A stretch of DNA of 64,000 nt from contig NZ_CP104002.1 of assembly GCF_029201565.1 (NCBI RefSeq), positions 372,001-436,000 on the forward strand, given 5' to 3'. Each line of letters begins with the position of its first letter. Within the stretch, counting starts at the first letter, position 1. This document shows positions 16,647 through 24,806 of this stretch, piece after piece. The notes below the pieces were generated by a model. The model searched no databases. It saw only the letters and a list, made by a program, of their open reading frames with translations, and had not been told where the DNA came from. Origin of the DNA: Devosia sp. SD17-2. Lineage in GTDB: Bacteria; Pseudomonadota; Alphaproteobacteria; Rhizobiales; Devosiaceae. A program made the translations under genes and the position numbers.

Positions 16647-17816
16647 ATGCCGACCATCAATCTGCCCAATCCGGATCGTTCGATCACGCCTTATGCACTG
16701 ACAGGCAATCCGATCCCTTTCGTCAAATTCAAGGCGCGTGATTTCTCGCGTGTCGCCTATGCGGCGGCCCATGTGGTGGCTGATCCGCTGGCGATCCACG
16801 ATCCCTGGCTGACGCCCGCGATCGACTGGGAGACGACGCTGAAATTCCGCCATCGGCTGTGGGATCTGGGGCTTGGCGTTGCAGAGGCCATGGATACAGC
16901 CCAGCGCGGCATGGGCCTGACCTGGACCGAGGCCAAGGAGCTGATCCGCCGTTCGCAGGCGGAAGCCCGAACGCGGGACGATGCGCTGATCGCCTATGGT
17001 GCCGGCACCGACCATCTGGCGCCGGGACCGGACGTCACCATCGACGACATCATCCGCGCCTATGACGAGCAGGTCGGTTTTGTGGAAGGCGAGGGCGGTC
17101 GGGTTATTCTGATGGCGAGCCGCGCGCTGGCAGCTGCCGCCAAATCGCCGGATGATTACACGCGGGTCTACGGCCATGTGCTGTCCAACGTAAAACAGCC
17201 GGTGATCCTTCACTGGCTGGGCGAAATGTTCGATCCGGCGCTGCAGGGCTATTGGGGCAATATCGATCATGACGCGGCCATGGATGTGTGCCTAGACGTC
17301 ATCGCCGCCTATGCCGACAAGGTCGACGGCATCAAGATTTCCCTGCTTTCGGCGGAAAAGGAAATTTCGATGCGCCGGCGTCTGCCGGCCAATGTGAAGA
17401 TGTATACCGGCGATGATTTCAACTACGCCGAGCTGATCGCCGGCGATGAGCAGGGTTTCTCGCACGCGCTGCTGGGCATTTTCGACGCCATTGCGCCGGC
17501 GGCCTCGGCGGGTCTGGCCGCGCTTGGACGCGGCAACAATAATGAGTTCTTCGACATTCTGGAGCCGACCGTGCCGCTGAGCCGGCATATCTTTGCCGCG
17601 CCCACACGGTTCTACAAGACCGGGGTGGTGTTCCTCGCCTATCTCAACGGGCTGCAGGATCATTTCCAGATGGTGGGTGGGCAGCAATCGACCCGTTCGG
17701 TGCAGCATCTGGCAGAACTCTTCCGCCTGGCCGACAAGGCACGGGTGCTGGCCGATCCGGAACTGGCGACGGCCCGGATGAAGGCGGTTCTGGCGGTGAA
17801 CGGGGTAGAGGCATGA
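16647..17816 (+). CDS. DUF993 / dihydrodipicolinate-synthase-like protein
   Basis: A 389-residue protein matching the DUF993 group, a TIM-barrel family related to dihydrodipicolinate synthase and other class I aldolases. A likely Schiff-base Lys is at residue 230 in KVDGIKISLL. Other conserved-looking blocks are VILHWLGEMFDPALQGYWG and TGDDFNYAELI. ATG at 16647 with GGAGG upstream (TTGGAGGCACC); a longer frame to 16551 runs through the inverted repeat and is rejected. Being between a sugar dehydrogenase and a sugar isomerase, it may cleave or condense a keto-sugar intermediate. No biochemical role is established that I can name. Confidence 0.82.
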   Translation: MPTINLPNPDRSITPYALTGNPIPFVKFKARDFSRVAYAAAHVVADPLAIHDPWLTPAIDWETTLKFRHRLWDLGLGVAEAMDTAQRGMGLTWTEAKELIRRSQAEARTRDDALIAYGAGTDHLAPGPDVTIDDIIRAYDEQVGFVEGEGGRVILMASRALAAAAKSPDDYTRVYGHVLSNVKQPVILHWLGEMFDPALQGYWGNIDHDAAMDVCLDVIAAYADKVDGIKISLLSAEKEISMRRRLPANVKMYTGDDFNYAELIAGDEQGFSHALLGIFDAIAPAASAGLAALGRGNNNEFFDILEPTVPLSRHIFAAPTRFYKTGVVFLAYLNGLQDHFQMVGGQQSTRSVQHLAELFRLADKARVLADPELATARMKAVLAVNGVEA

Positions 17817-18637
17817 GCGAGCGCGGGATTTCCCTTAATCTGGCGACGACACGCCAGCAATGGGGTTTTGCTGAAGCGGTGGATGGGTGCCTGCGGGCCG
17901 GGATCACGGCCATCTCGCCCTGGCGCGACCAGATTGCCGCCATCGGGCTCAATGAGGCGGCGCGGATCGTGCGCGAGAACAAGCTGCAGGTGACCGGCGT
18001 CTGCCGCGGCGGGATGTTCCCGGCAGAGACTGCCGAAGGCCGTCAGGCGCAGATCGATGATAATCTGCGCGCCATCGACGAAGCCGCTGCGCTCAATGCC
18101 GATTGTCTGGTGCTGGTGGTCGGTGGCTTGCCGGGTTCCTCCAAGGATTTGCCGGGCGCGCGTAAAATGGTGGCGGACGGGATTGCCGCCATGCTGCCGC
18201 ATGCCAAGGCGTCAGGCGTAAAGATCGCCATTGAGCCGCTGCACCCAATGTATGCGGCCGACCGCGCCTGCATGAACACGATCGATCAGGCGCTCGATAT
18301 CTGCGAGGACCTCGGGGAGACGGTGGGTGTGGCCATTGACGTCTACCATGTCTGGTGGGACCCCAATCTCGAGCGCGCCATTGATCGGGCCGGGCGGATG
18401 AAGCGGATTTTCGCCCACCATATCTGCGACTGGCTGGTGCCGACAAAGGACATGCTGCTCGATCGCGGCATGATGGGGGACGGCGTCATCGATCTGCCGG
18501 CGATCCGCAAGATGATCGAGGACGCAGGCTTCTTCGGGCCGCAGGAAGTGGAAATCTTTTCCCAGGACAACTGGTGGAAGCGCCCGGGAGATGAAGTTCT
18601 GGCGGTGATCAAGGATCGCGTCGCCACGGTCTGCTGA
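17813..18637 (+). CDS. Sugar phosphate isomerase/epimerase-like TIM-barrel protein
   Basis: A 274-residue protein of the xylose-isomerase-like (AP endonuclease family 2) TIM-barrel fold. Metal-binding acidic and His residues are visible: Glu in KIAIEPLHPMYA, Asp and His in GVAIDVYHVWWDP, His in FAHHICDW, Glu in EVEIFSQDNWW. Such proteins isomerise or dehydrate sugars, inositols and 3-keto-sugars. Start overlaps the DUF993 stop by 4 bp (ATGA). Last gene of the operon, followed by a strong terminator. No signal peptide, so cytoplasmic. Confidence 0.9.
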   Translation: MSERGISLNLATTRQQWGFAEAVDGCLRAGITAISPWRDQIAAIGLNEAARIVRENKLQVTGVCRGGMFPAETAEGRQAQIDDNLRAIDEAAALNADCLVLVVGGLPGSSKDLPGARKMVADGIAAMLPHAKASGVKIAIEPLHPMYAADRACMNTIDQALDICEDLGETVGVAIDVYHVWWDPNLERAIDRAGRMKRIFAHHICDWLVPTKDMLLDRGMMGDGVIDLPAIRKMIEDAGFFGPQEVEIFSQDNWWKRPGDEVLAVIKDRVATVC

Positions 18638-18648
18638 AAGAAGGCAAC

Positions 18649-18681
18649 AAAAAACCCCGGGTCCAGCCCGGGGTTCTTTTT
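18649..18681. terminator. Bidirectional intrinsic terminator
   Basis: Hairpin AACCCCGGG (18653-18661), 5-base loop, CCCGGGGTT (18667-18675), flanked by an A tract on the left and TCTTTTT on the right. It ends the DUF993 operon on the plus strand and the small convergent gene on the minus strand. Confidence 0.9.
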
Positions 18682-18684
18682 AGG

Positions 18685-19080
18685 TCAGACGCGGTTATAG
18701 GCCAGCGTCTGGCACAGGATTGCGACGCGGCAACCCTGGATTTCGATCGTGTCCGGACCGGTCTGGGTCACGGTTGCATCGGCGCTGAGGCCGCCGGCAG
18801 TGATAGAGCCCTTCCATTGATTGGGGCCAGACTGCTGGGCCTGCATGATCTGGGTGCCGACAAAGGCAAGGTTTTCCTCGGTTGCCGATTCGCCCTTGAG
18901 CACGTCGAGCGTGCCGCAAAGGTCGGTGCCGGCCTCGCCGCAAAGGCTGAAGGTAAAGGTCGTGCCGTATTCGTCCATAAAGGTGCCAGCAGGATTTGCT
19001 GTGGCTTCCTGGGCCATGATCGGGGCTGCAAGCCCTGCGCACAGGGCCCCAATGGCAAAGAGATAGCTAGTAGTTCGCAT
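18685..19080 (-). CDS. DUF2147-like secreted protein
   Basis: A 131-residue protein with a Sec signal peptide (MRTTSYLFAIGALCAGLAAP, then IMAQ). The mature part begins with ANPAGTFMDEYGTTFTFSLCGE and has LCGTLDVLKG and a C-terminal GCRVAILCQTLAYNRV, resembling the lipocalin-like DUF2147 group, which begins with a short G-x-W/F core and carries paired Cys. Four Cys in the mature region could form disulfides in the periplasm. ATG at 19080 follows GGAGAAAACC. Function unknown. Confidence 0.75.
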   Translation of the reverse strand: MRTTSYLFAIGALCAGLAAPIMAQEATANPAGTFMDEYGTTFTFSLCGEAGTDLCGTLDVLKGESATEENLAFVGTQIMQAQQSGPNQWKGSITAGGLSADATVTQTGPDTIEIQGCRVAILCQTLAYNRV

Positions 19081-19292
19081 GGTTTTCTCCACGCGACGAC
19101 GCCCGCCCAACGCAGTCGCTCTTATCGTTGTTTACAGGCAGACAACGGGCGGGCACCGCGACGGTTGCACGCAAAGGCGATTGCGATGGGCGGAGAGCGG
19201 TCACAGTTTCGTTGGAAAGGGCCGGAAACGCTGGGCTTTTTTGCGGCGTCGCGGCCGGGGGCAGAGGCGTTTCCGCCCCTGCCGTCAGGCGT

Positions 19293-20486
19293 TTAGCGCT
19301 CGAAGGTAGCAGCCACTTCGATATGGTTGGACCAGGCGAACTGATCGACCGCAACGAGGTCGCGAATAGTAAAGCCGGCCTTGGCTAGAACAGCCGCATC
19401 GCGGGCAAAGCTGGCGGGATCGCAGGCGATCATCACCACCTTCTTGATTTTGGAGAGGGCGATTTCCTTGACCTGGGCCAGGGCACCGGCGCGGGGCGGA
19501 TCGAGCACGACCACATCGAAATTGAGCTCAAACTGGGTCATCGGATCGCGGAAGAGATCGCGGGTGCGATGGGTGATAGCCTTGAGGCCCTTGGCGTGAC
19601 GGGCCCCCTTGTCCATGGCGAGAAGCGCAGGCTTGTCGCTGTCGACGGCGAGGACGGGGGTCTTTTCCGCGATGCGCAGGGCAAAGGGGCCCATGCCGCA
19701 AAAAAGGTCGGCCACGAGCTTGGCCTTGCCCACGGCGGTGACGACATAATCGGACAGCGCCGCCTCGGCCGCGCCGGTCGCCTGGAGGAAGCTGCCGATG
19801 GGGATTTCGACCTGCGCGCGGCCCATGGTGATATTGGGCACCTGGCGCTGGAACATCATCTCGCCCTCAAAGGAGAGGCGGGTCAGCGGCAGTTTTACCG
19901 CCAGCGCGATCAGCTTGTCGCCCTTGATGCCCTTGCGGGCATTGCGCACGGCCACATCGACGCCGGCATCGCTGGCGGTGAAGCTGACGTCGCATTCGCC
20001 GATGGCAGCGCCAATGGCGCGCGCGATATCGGGCGCCCGGGCGAGCGCCGGCACGAGAATGGGGCAGGCCTCGATGTCGAGCAGGTCGTGGGTGCGCAGG
20101 CGCATGTAGCCGGCAGCGTCCTTCCGGGCATGGAGGGTGGCGCGGCGGCGACCGGCGCCTGCGGCATCGATGAAGCGGCTGACGCTGGCGTCAAGACCTG
20201 CCTGACGCAGCGGGTTCTCGACGAGGCCGATCTTGAAGGCGCGGTAGAGTTCCGGACCGAGATGCTGGATCTGGCAGCCGCCGCAGGACCCGAAATAGGC
20301 GCAGAAGGGGTCTGCGCGCTGCGGAGAGGGGTCGAGGACTTCGGATAGCGTGCCGCGCTCGCCCTCAAAGGTGAGGCTCACGGTCTCGCCGGGCAGGGCG
20401 AAGGGCACAAAGACGCGCTTGTCCTCGATATGGGCGATGCCCTCGCCCTTGTGGCCGAGGCTCGAAATCGTAGTTGTCTGGGTCAT
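19293..20486 (-). CDS. Class I SAM-dependent RNA uracil-5-methyltransferase (RlmC/RlmD/TrmA family)
   Basis: A 397-residue protein. A short TRAM-like N-terminus (LGHKGEGIAHIEDKRVFVPFALPGE), iron-sulfur Cys motif in FCAYFGSCGGCQIQH, SAM-binding DLFCGMGPFALRIAEKT, then VVLDPPRAGA and the catalytic Cys in MIACDPASFARD, and a closing VDQFAWSNHIEVAATFER. These are the hallmarks of COG2265 enzymes that methylate U747 or U1939 of 23S rRNA. Which of the two cannot be decided by eye. The gene stands alone on the minus strand. Confidence 0.93.
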   Translation of the reverse strand: MTQTTTISSLGHKGEGIAHIEDKRVFVPFALPGETVSLTFEGERGTLSEVLDPSPQRADPFCAYFGSCGGCQIQHLGPELYRAFKIGLVENPLRQAGLDASVSRFIDAAGAGRRRATLHARKDAAGYMRLRTHDLLDIEACPILVPALARAPDIARAIGAAIGECDVSFTASDAGVDVAVRNARKGIKGDKLIALAVKLPLTRLSFEGEMMFQRQVPNITMGRAQVEIPIGSFLQATGAAEAALSDYVVTAVGKAKLVADLFCGMGPFALRIAEKTPVLAVDSDKPALLAMDKGARHAKGLKAITHRTRDLFRDPMTQFELNFDVVVLDPPRAGALAQVKEIALSKIKKVVMIACDPASFARDAAVLAKAGFTIRDLVAVDQFAWSNHIEVAATFER

Positions 20487-20573
20487 GAGGGTCCGGGGCT
20501 TGCTGTCCCGGACTTAGTGCATCGCCTTGCCAAGTGCAAAGCGGTTTTCGCCGCAGGGCGGCTGAGCCAGGGC

Positions 20574-21551
20574 TCAGGCAGCCACTTTATCGCGATCGAA
20601 CTGCCCATGCTTGCGGAAGCGCCACATATAGCTGGGCAGGATAGTGTCCATGCTGGTGGGGCTGATGCCGAAGGCGGCGAGCGTGCGCTTTTCGGCGATG
20701 GCAGCGTCGGAAACGATATTGTCCTTGCCCAGCAGAGCCACTTGGTCGGCGGTGATCAACGGCTTGAACGGCAGGATCGAGAGCAGCGAGGCCACCATGC
20801 CGGCAATGCCGGGGGACAGCGGCAGCAGAGGACGATTGCGGCCGGCTTCGCGCTGGATGCGGGCCAGCAGGTCCGCGTGGGTTTCGACCTCGGGGCCGCC
20901 CAGTTCGTAGATGCGCCCGGTCTTGACCTCACCCTCGATGGCGCGAACGATCGCCTGGGCCACGTCGCCGACATAGACCGGCTGGAAGCGGGACTTGCCG
21001 CCGATCAGCGGCATGACCGGGAACATGCGGGCCAGCGTGCCCATCAGGTTGAAGAAGCCGTCGCCCTGGCCGAACATCAGCGAGGGGCGCAGGATGATCG
21101 CCTCGGGGAAGGCTGCCAGAACGGCGTTTTCGCCTTCGAGCTTGGTGCGGGCATAGGCGCTGACCTTGGCGGCCGTATCGACGCCGAGGGCGGAGACATG
21201 AACGAGCGATTTCGCACCGGCGGCCTTGGCAGCGCGGGCGACAGTGGCGGCGCCTTCGGCATTGACCGCGGCAAAGCGCTGCTTGCCGCCTTCGACGCCG
21301 AGCCCGACGAGATTGATGACCATGTCCGCACCGGCGACGGCGCGCTCGACCGAGGCAGCGTTGCGCAGATTGGCCTGGATGGGGACGATCTGGCCAACAG
21401 AGCCGAGCATGGTGGCATTGCCCGCCAGATCAGGACGGCGGACCGCGACGCGGATGCGATAGCCCTTCGCGGCGAGCAACTGAACAAGGCTCGTGCCGAG
21501 AAAGCCCGAACCGCCGAACACGGTGACGAGCTTGGGGGAAAAGCGATCCAT
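20574..21551 (-). CDS. Complex I NDUFA9-subunit-family NAD(P)-binding protein
   Basis: A 325-residue atypical short-chain dehydrogenase. The N-terminal motif VTVFGGSGFLGTSLVQLLA binds NAD(P). The sequence VHVSALGVDTAAKVSAYARTKLEGE and the following ILRPSLMFGQGDGFFN are typical of the NDUFA9-like group found in alphaproteobacteria, relatives of a mitochondrial complex I subunit. I chose the ATG at 21551, preceded by CGGAGGACTTC; the 54-codon upstream extension crosses the promoter region of the next gene. Whether it associates with complex I here is unknown. Confidence 0.9.
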   Translation of the reverse strand: MDRFSPKLVTVFGGSGFLGTSLVQLLAAKGYRIRVAVRRPDLAGNATMLGSVGQIVPIQANLRNAASVERAVAGADMVINLVGLGVEGGKQRFAAVNAEGAATVARAAKAAGAKSLVHVSALGVDTAAKVSAYARTKLEGENAVLAAFPEAIILRPSLMFGQGDGFFNLMGTLARMFPVMPLIGGKSRFQPVYVGDVAQAIVRAIEGEVKTGRIYELGGPEVETHADLLARIQREAGRNRPLLPLSPGIAGMVASLLSILPFKPLITADQVALLGKDNIVSDAAIAEKRTLAAFGISPTSMDTILPSYMWRFRKHGQFDRDKVAA

Positions 21552-21711
21552 GAAGTCCTCCGACTGGGGCAGGCTGGCTTTGCGTTCTGCTCCGCTTCTA
21601 CCGCAGGCAGGCAGGCCCTGTCGAGTGGCGGAGCCTTCCGAGAGGGCCGCGAACTGCTTGACTCTTTCATGCTTTCGTTCTCTCTTTGTTCGGCGAAAAG
21701 GAGGATATGCC

Positions 21712-22074
21712 ATGTCTCAAGCACGCGATTACGAGGGCCAGTGCCATTGCGGCGCCGTCCGCTACACGGCGCACACCGACCTTTCAGGGTTGAGTGATTG
21801 CAATTGCTCGCGCTGTCGCCGGCTCGGCTGGGTGATGCAATCGGTCGAGGAGAGCGCCTTCACCCTGCATTCGGGGGAGCAGGATTTGGTCCGCTATGGG
21901 TTCAACACCGACAAGATCGATCATCTCTTCTGTCGCCATTGCGGCATCGAGTCGTTCGCGCGCGGCTCGGACGGAAACGGAAAAACCCTTTATATGATCA
22001 ATGTTAACTGCCTCGAGCCGCCCGTGCCTGTGGAAAGAAGTGCGATTAAACACTGGGATGGGGCAAACTTCTAA
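21712..22074 (+). CDS. GFA-family (glutathione-dependent formaldehyde-activating enzyme-like) zinc protein
   Basis: A 120-residue protein with the two zinc sites of the GFA/CENP-V fold: GQCHCGAVRYTA at residues 10-21, CNCSRCRRLG, and FCRHCGIESFAR. RBS AAGGAGG precedes the ATG at 21712. Many members are annotated as formaldehyde-activating by homology only; the true role is usually unknown. A distant second copy of the family is at 46073. Followed by a terminator. Confidence 0.9.
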   Translation: MSQARDYEGQCHCGAVRYTAHTDLSGLSDCNCSRCRRLGWVMQSVEESAFTLHSGEQDLVRYGFNTDKIDHLFCRHCGIESFARGSDGNGKTLYMINVNCLEPPVPVERSAIKHWDGANF

Positions 22075-22084
22075 AAACCCGCAA

Positions 22085-22111
22085 AAGCCCCGTTGACTTT
22101 ATCCGGGGCTC
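22085..22111 (+). terminator. Hairpin after the GFA gene
   Basis: AGCCCCG, 12-base loop, CGGGGCT. No long T tract follows, so it is a weak intrinsic terminator at best; it separates the GFA gene from the tRNA. Confidence 0.5.
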
Positions 22112-22131
22112 CCCCTAGTTACACAACCGTC

Positions 22132-22216
22132 GCCCAGATGGCGGAATTGGTAGACGCGCACGGTTCAGGTCCGTGTACCGCAAGGTGTGAAGGTTCGAGT
22201 CCTTTTCTGGGCACCA
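22132..22216 (+). tRNA. tRNA-Leu (CAG)
   Basis: An 85-nt class II tRNA with encoded CCA. Acceptor GCCCAGA (22132-22138) pairs with TCTGGGC (22206-22212), followed by discriminator A and CCA. Anticodon stem CACGG/CCGTG holds loop TTCAGGT with anticodon CAG at 22166-22168, reading CUG. A long variable arm (ACCGCAAGGTG) and T-arm with GGTTCGAGTCC mark it as leucine. A strong terminator follows. Confidence 0.97.
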
Positions 22217-22223
22217 ATTTCTT

Positions 22224-22264
22224 GCAAAAGCCGCGCTCCTCATTCGAGGTAGCGCGGCTTTTGC
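22224..22264. terminator. Strong intrinsic terminator after tRNA-Leu
   Basis: Perfect 14-bp stem GCAAAAGCCGCGCT (22224-22237) with AGCGCGGCTTTTGC (22251-22264); the T run TTTT is in the closing arm. It ends tRNA-Leu transcription 8 bases after the CCA. Confidence 0.9.
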
Positions 22265-22410
22265 GTTTCCGGGCTGCCGCGGTCCGCAGGCCTTGGGCTC
22301 TTCCCAAATTTTATCTCGGACTGTCGGCCCTGGTGTGCAGCAAGGCGCTTTCAGCCTCTGTGCGCGTGCAGAGGCTCTGATGCGCGAAGCGATCGCTGTG
22401 CCTGCAAAAC

Positions 22411-22440
22411 AAAAAAGGCCTGCCGCGCCGTGCGGCAAGC
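22411..22440 (-). terminator. Intrinsic terminator of the sugar-phosphate transferase gene
   Basis: On the minus strand a stem TGCCGC/GCGGCA with a 5-base loop is followed by GGCCTTTTTTG. It lies just after the transferase stop at 22444, marking the left end of the polysaccharide locus. Confidence 0.85.
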
Positions 22441-22443
22441 GAC

Positions 22444-23859
22444 TCAGTGGGCGTTCTGGCGGGTGCGGGGGGAGAAGACGGTCAGCATGATGATCCAGCA
22501 GTCGAGCAGCAGCGACCAGTTTTCCGCATAGTAGAGATCGTGGAGCGTGCGGCCCTCGATCTTGTCCTGGGTCGAGGTGTCGCCGCGATAGCCATTGACC
22601 TGGGCCCAGCCGGTAATACCGGGCTTGATGCGCTGGCGCTGGGCGTAGAGCTCGAATTTTCCCGACAGTTCGTCGTCATGGGAAATGGCATGGGGGCGAG
22701 GGCCGACAAGGCTCATCTCGCCAGTCAGCACATTGATCAGCTGGGGCAGTTCATCAATGCTGGTGCGGCGGATGAAGCGTCCGATCGGGGTGATGCGTGG
22801 ATCATCTGCCTGGGCCTGGCGCATGGCGCGGCCATCTTCCATCACGCGCATGGAGCGGAATTTGTAGATATAGAAATTGCGCCCGTTAAAGCCGCGGCGT
22901 TCCTGCCGGTAGAGGGCAGGGCCGTCGCTGGTAAGGCGGATTGCGGCCGCAACGCCCAGCAACAGCGGCGAGAGCAGCAGCAGGCCGGTGCCGGACAGCA
23001 CAATGTCAAAGCTGCGCTTGATGACGAGGCCCATGTCGTTGAGCGGCGTCGAGAGCACGCGCAGCGAATTGACGGCGCCCATGGGCACGGTGTCGACGAG
23101 ATTGATTTTGCCCGACTGCACGATGCCGCGCGGATAGAGCAGGACATTGAGCGCATAGGGCCGGCAGGGCGCCATCACGGCGCCGACCGCGTCGAGATTG
23201 GAGAGGTCGGCCACCAGAAGCACATGCTGGCATTTGCGGTCGACGCAATTGCGGGCAAAGCGGGCGATGTCTTCGGGCTGCGGGAGGTTTCCGGTCCAGC
23301 CCTCGTCGAGCGAGAGGCTGGTGACGATCTGTCCGCCCTGCTGCCAGATGCGCGGATCGGCGCGAAGCCGCGAGATGGCGTCTTTCTCGCCGATCAGGCC
23401 GAAGCGCTCGACCTGCAATTGGCCCTGGCGCAGCATGCGCGCCAGCACCCGATAGAGAATGATGCGGAGCGCGATCAGCACGATCGGCGTGGCCAGCAGC
23501 CAGATCCAGAGGCTGCGGCCCCAGAGAAGCTCCCAATCCCACATGGCGAGGGCGACGAGGAAGGCCAGGGCAGAAGCGGGGATCCAGCTCAGCGCCGCGT
23601 GCAGCGCAAAGGGTTGGCGCATATCGGCGAGGGGGAGAAATTTATAGGCGGCGCGGCTGCCCATCACGCCATAGACCACTGCTGCCGTGCCGCCGACACA
23701 GAGCACGAAGAGCGGCTGGTGCACGAAAAGCAGCACAAGGCTCATCGCCGCGGCGACGAGGCCTTCGAGCATGCCGATGCCATTGGCGAGGGTGGCGCGA
23801 CCCGGAACCTGGAACCGGCGGCGCCGTCTTCCGTCAGCCTGCGCCAAGGGTAGTGTCAT
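22444..23859 (-). CDS. Undecaprenyl-phosphate sugar-1-phosphate transferase (polyprenyl glycosylphosphotransferase)
   Basis: A 471-residue membrane protein. Four N-terminal membrane segments, a central Rossmann-like CoA-binding-type region, a further membrane segment, then the C-terminal bacterial sugar transferase domain: KRSFDIVLSGTGLLLLSPLL, DGPALYRQERRGFNGRNFYIYKFRSM, RRTSIDELPQLINVLTGEMSLVGPRP and GITGWAQVNGYRG. It places the first sugar phosphate on undecaprenyl phosphate and so starts repeat-unit synthesis (WcaJ/ExoY/GumD group). The ATG at 23859 is preferred over a TTG extension at 23880. It runs opposite to the flippase side of the locus. Confidence 0.94.
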   Translation of the reverse strand: MTLPLAQADGRRRRRFQVPGRATLANGIGMLEGLVAAAMSLVLLFVHQPLFVLCVGGTAAVVYGVMGSRAAYKFLPLADMRQPFALHAALSWIPASALAFLVALAMWDWELLWGRSLWIWLLATPIVLIALRIILYRVLARMLRQGQLQVERFGLIGEKDAISRLRADPRIWQQGGQIVTSLSLDEGWTGNLPQPEDIARFARNCVDRKCQHVLLVADLSNLDAVGAVMAPCRPYALNVLLYPRGIVQSGKINLVDTVPMGAVNSLRVLSTPLNDMGLVIKRSFDIVLSGTGLLLLSPLLLGVAAAIRLTSDGPALYRQERRGFNGRNFYIYKFRSMRVMEDGRAMRQAQADDPRITPIGRFIRRTSIDELPQLINVLTGEMSLVGPRPHAISHDDELSGKFELYAQRQRIKPGITGWAQVNGYRGDTSTQDKIEGRTLHDLYYAENWSLLLDCWIIMLTVFSPRTRQNAH

Positions 23860-24019
23860 ATCTGGTCTGCCGCGCCTCAAATGTTGTCTGAATGCCTAGC
23901 ACATTTATGCCTCATACGGCAGCCGTACCGGGCTGGGCGGTTAACAACTACTAACGATAATCTTAACGCTGATAGCGCTTTTCAGCTCGGCGCGGCGATC
24001 ACGGTGATAGATTGGAAAA

Positions 24020-24709
24020 ATGACGCATCAGGTGGGAAGTATACCTTTGTTTTCTGATGAGAATTTACATCAATTCCTGTCCATCTTCATCGCCGCCGGT
24101 CCGGGGGTTCTGGCGCCGCGACCGGAAACCGAGCTGCTGGGTCGTGTGGGGCTCGAGCGCCTTGATGGGGTCGAAGCGCCTGTCGTTATCGACATGTGTT
24201 GTGGCTCGGGCAATCTGGGCCTGGCCATTGCCCATGAGCGGCCCGATGCCGCGGTCTTTCTCAGTGACCTGACCGATGAGACGGTGGCGCAGGCGGCGAG
24301 CAATGCCGAGAGGCTGGGGTTGGCCGGGCGCGTGAGCATCGGCCAGGGTGATCTCTTTGCAGGGGTTGCGCCCCTGCTCGATGGGCGCAAGGCCGATCTC
24401 ATCATCGCCAATCCACCCTATATCTCGACCGGCAAGCTGGCGGGAGATGCGGCGCATCTGCTCGAAAACGAGCCGCGCGAGGCGTTTGACGGCGGGGTCT
24501 ATGGCATTGCCATCCACCAGCGCCTTATCGCCGAGGCGCCGGACTATCTCAAGCCGGGCGGGTGGCTGGCCTTCGAGTTCGGTCTGGGGCAGGATCGGCA
24601 AATGTCCCTGCTAGTGCGGCGCAGCGATCGTTATGGCGACGTCCATTTCGCCGAAAACGAGCAGGGTGAAAAGCGCGTGGCCTTCATGCAGGCGGCTTCG
24701 CCCGGCTGA
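24020..24709 (+). CDS. HemK/PrmC-like class I methyltransferase
   Basis: A 229-residue SAM-dependent methyltransferase. It has APRPETELLG near residue 34, motif I VVIDMCCGSGNLGLAIA near residues 55-71, and the catalytic NPPYIS (about 131-136) used for N-methylation of glutamine amides in PrmC and of adenine in DNA enzymes. The usual PrmC N-terminal helical domain is missing, so it is probably not the release-factor enzyme. Its place at the head of flippase and glycosyltransferase genes suggests a role in polymer or sugar modification, but this is guesswork. Confidence 0.85.
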   Translation: MTHQVGSIPLFSDENLHQFLSIFIAAGPGVLAPRPETELLGRVGLERLDGVEAPVVIDMCCGSGNLGLAIAHERPDAAVFLSDLTDETVAQAASNAERLGLAGRVSIGQGDLFAGVAPLLDGRKADLIIANPPYISTGKLAGDAAHLLENEPREAFDGGVYGIAIHQRLIAEAPDYLKPGGWLAFEFGLGQDRQMSLLVRRSDRYGDVHFAENEQGEKRVAFMQAASPG

Positions 24710-24806
24710 CGCAAGCTCGCGTTAACACAATTTGCACTGGCATGACCGCCCTTTGGCGCGGTCGTGCGATACTGGCGACTGCCAATTCTTCATAGCCCAA
24801 GATCTC

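Noticed and set aside
22093..22380. A 95-codon plus-strand frame across the tRNA-Leu gene
   Set aside because: It is the translation of a tRNA-Leu gene (the recurrent MAELVDAHGSGPC pattern) and of its terminator, a common false gene.
22132..23859. A mobile island beginning at tRNA-Leu, with the EPS locus as cargo
   Set aside because: No integrase, no repeated tRNA end and no insertion sequence were seen in the locus.
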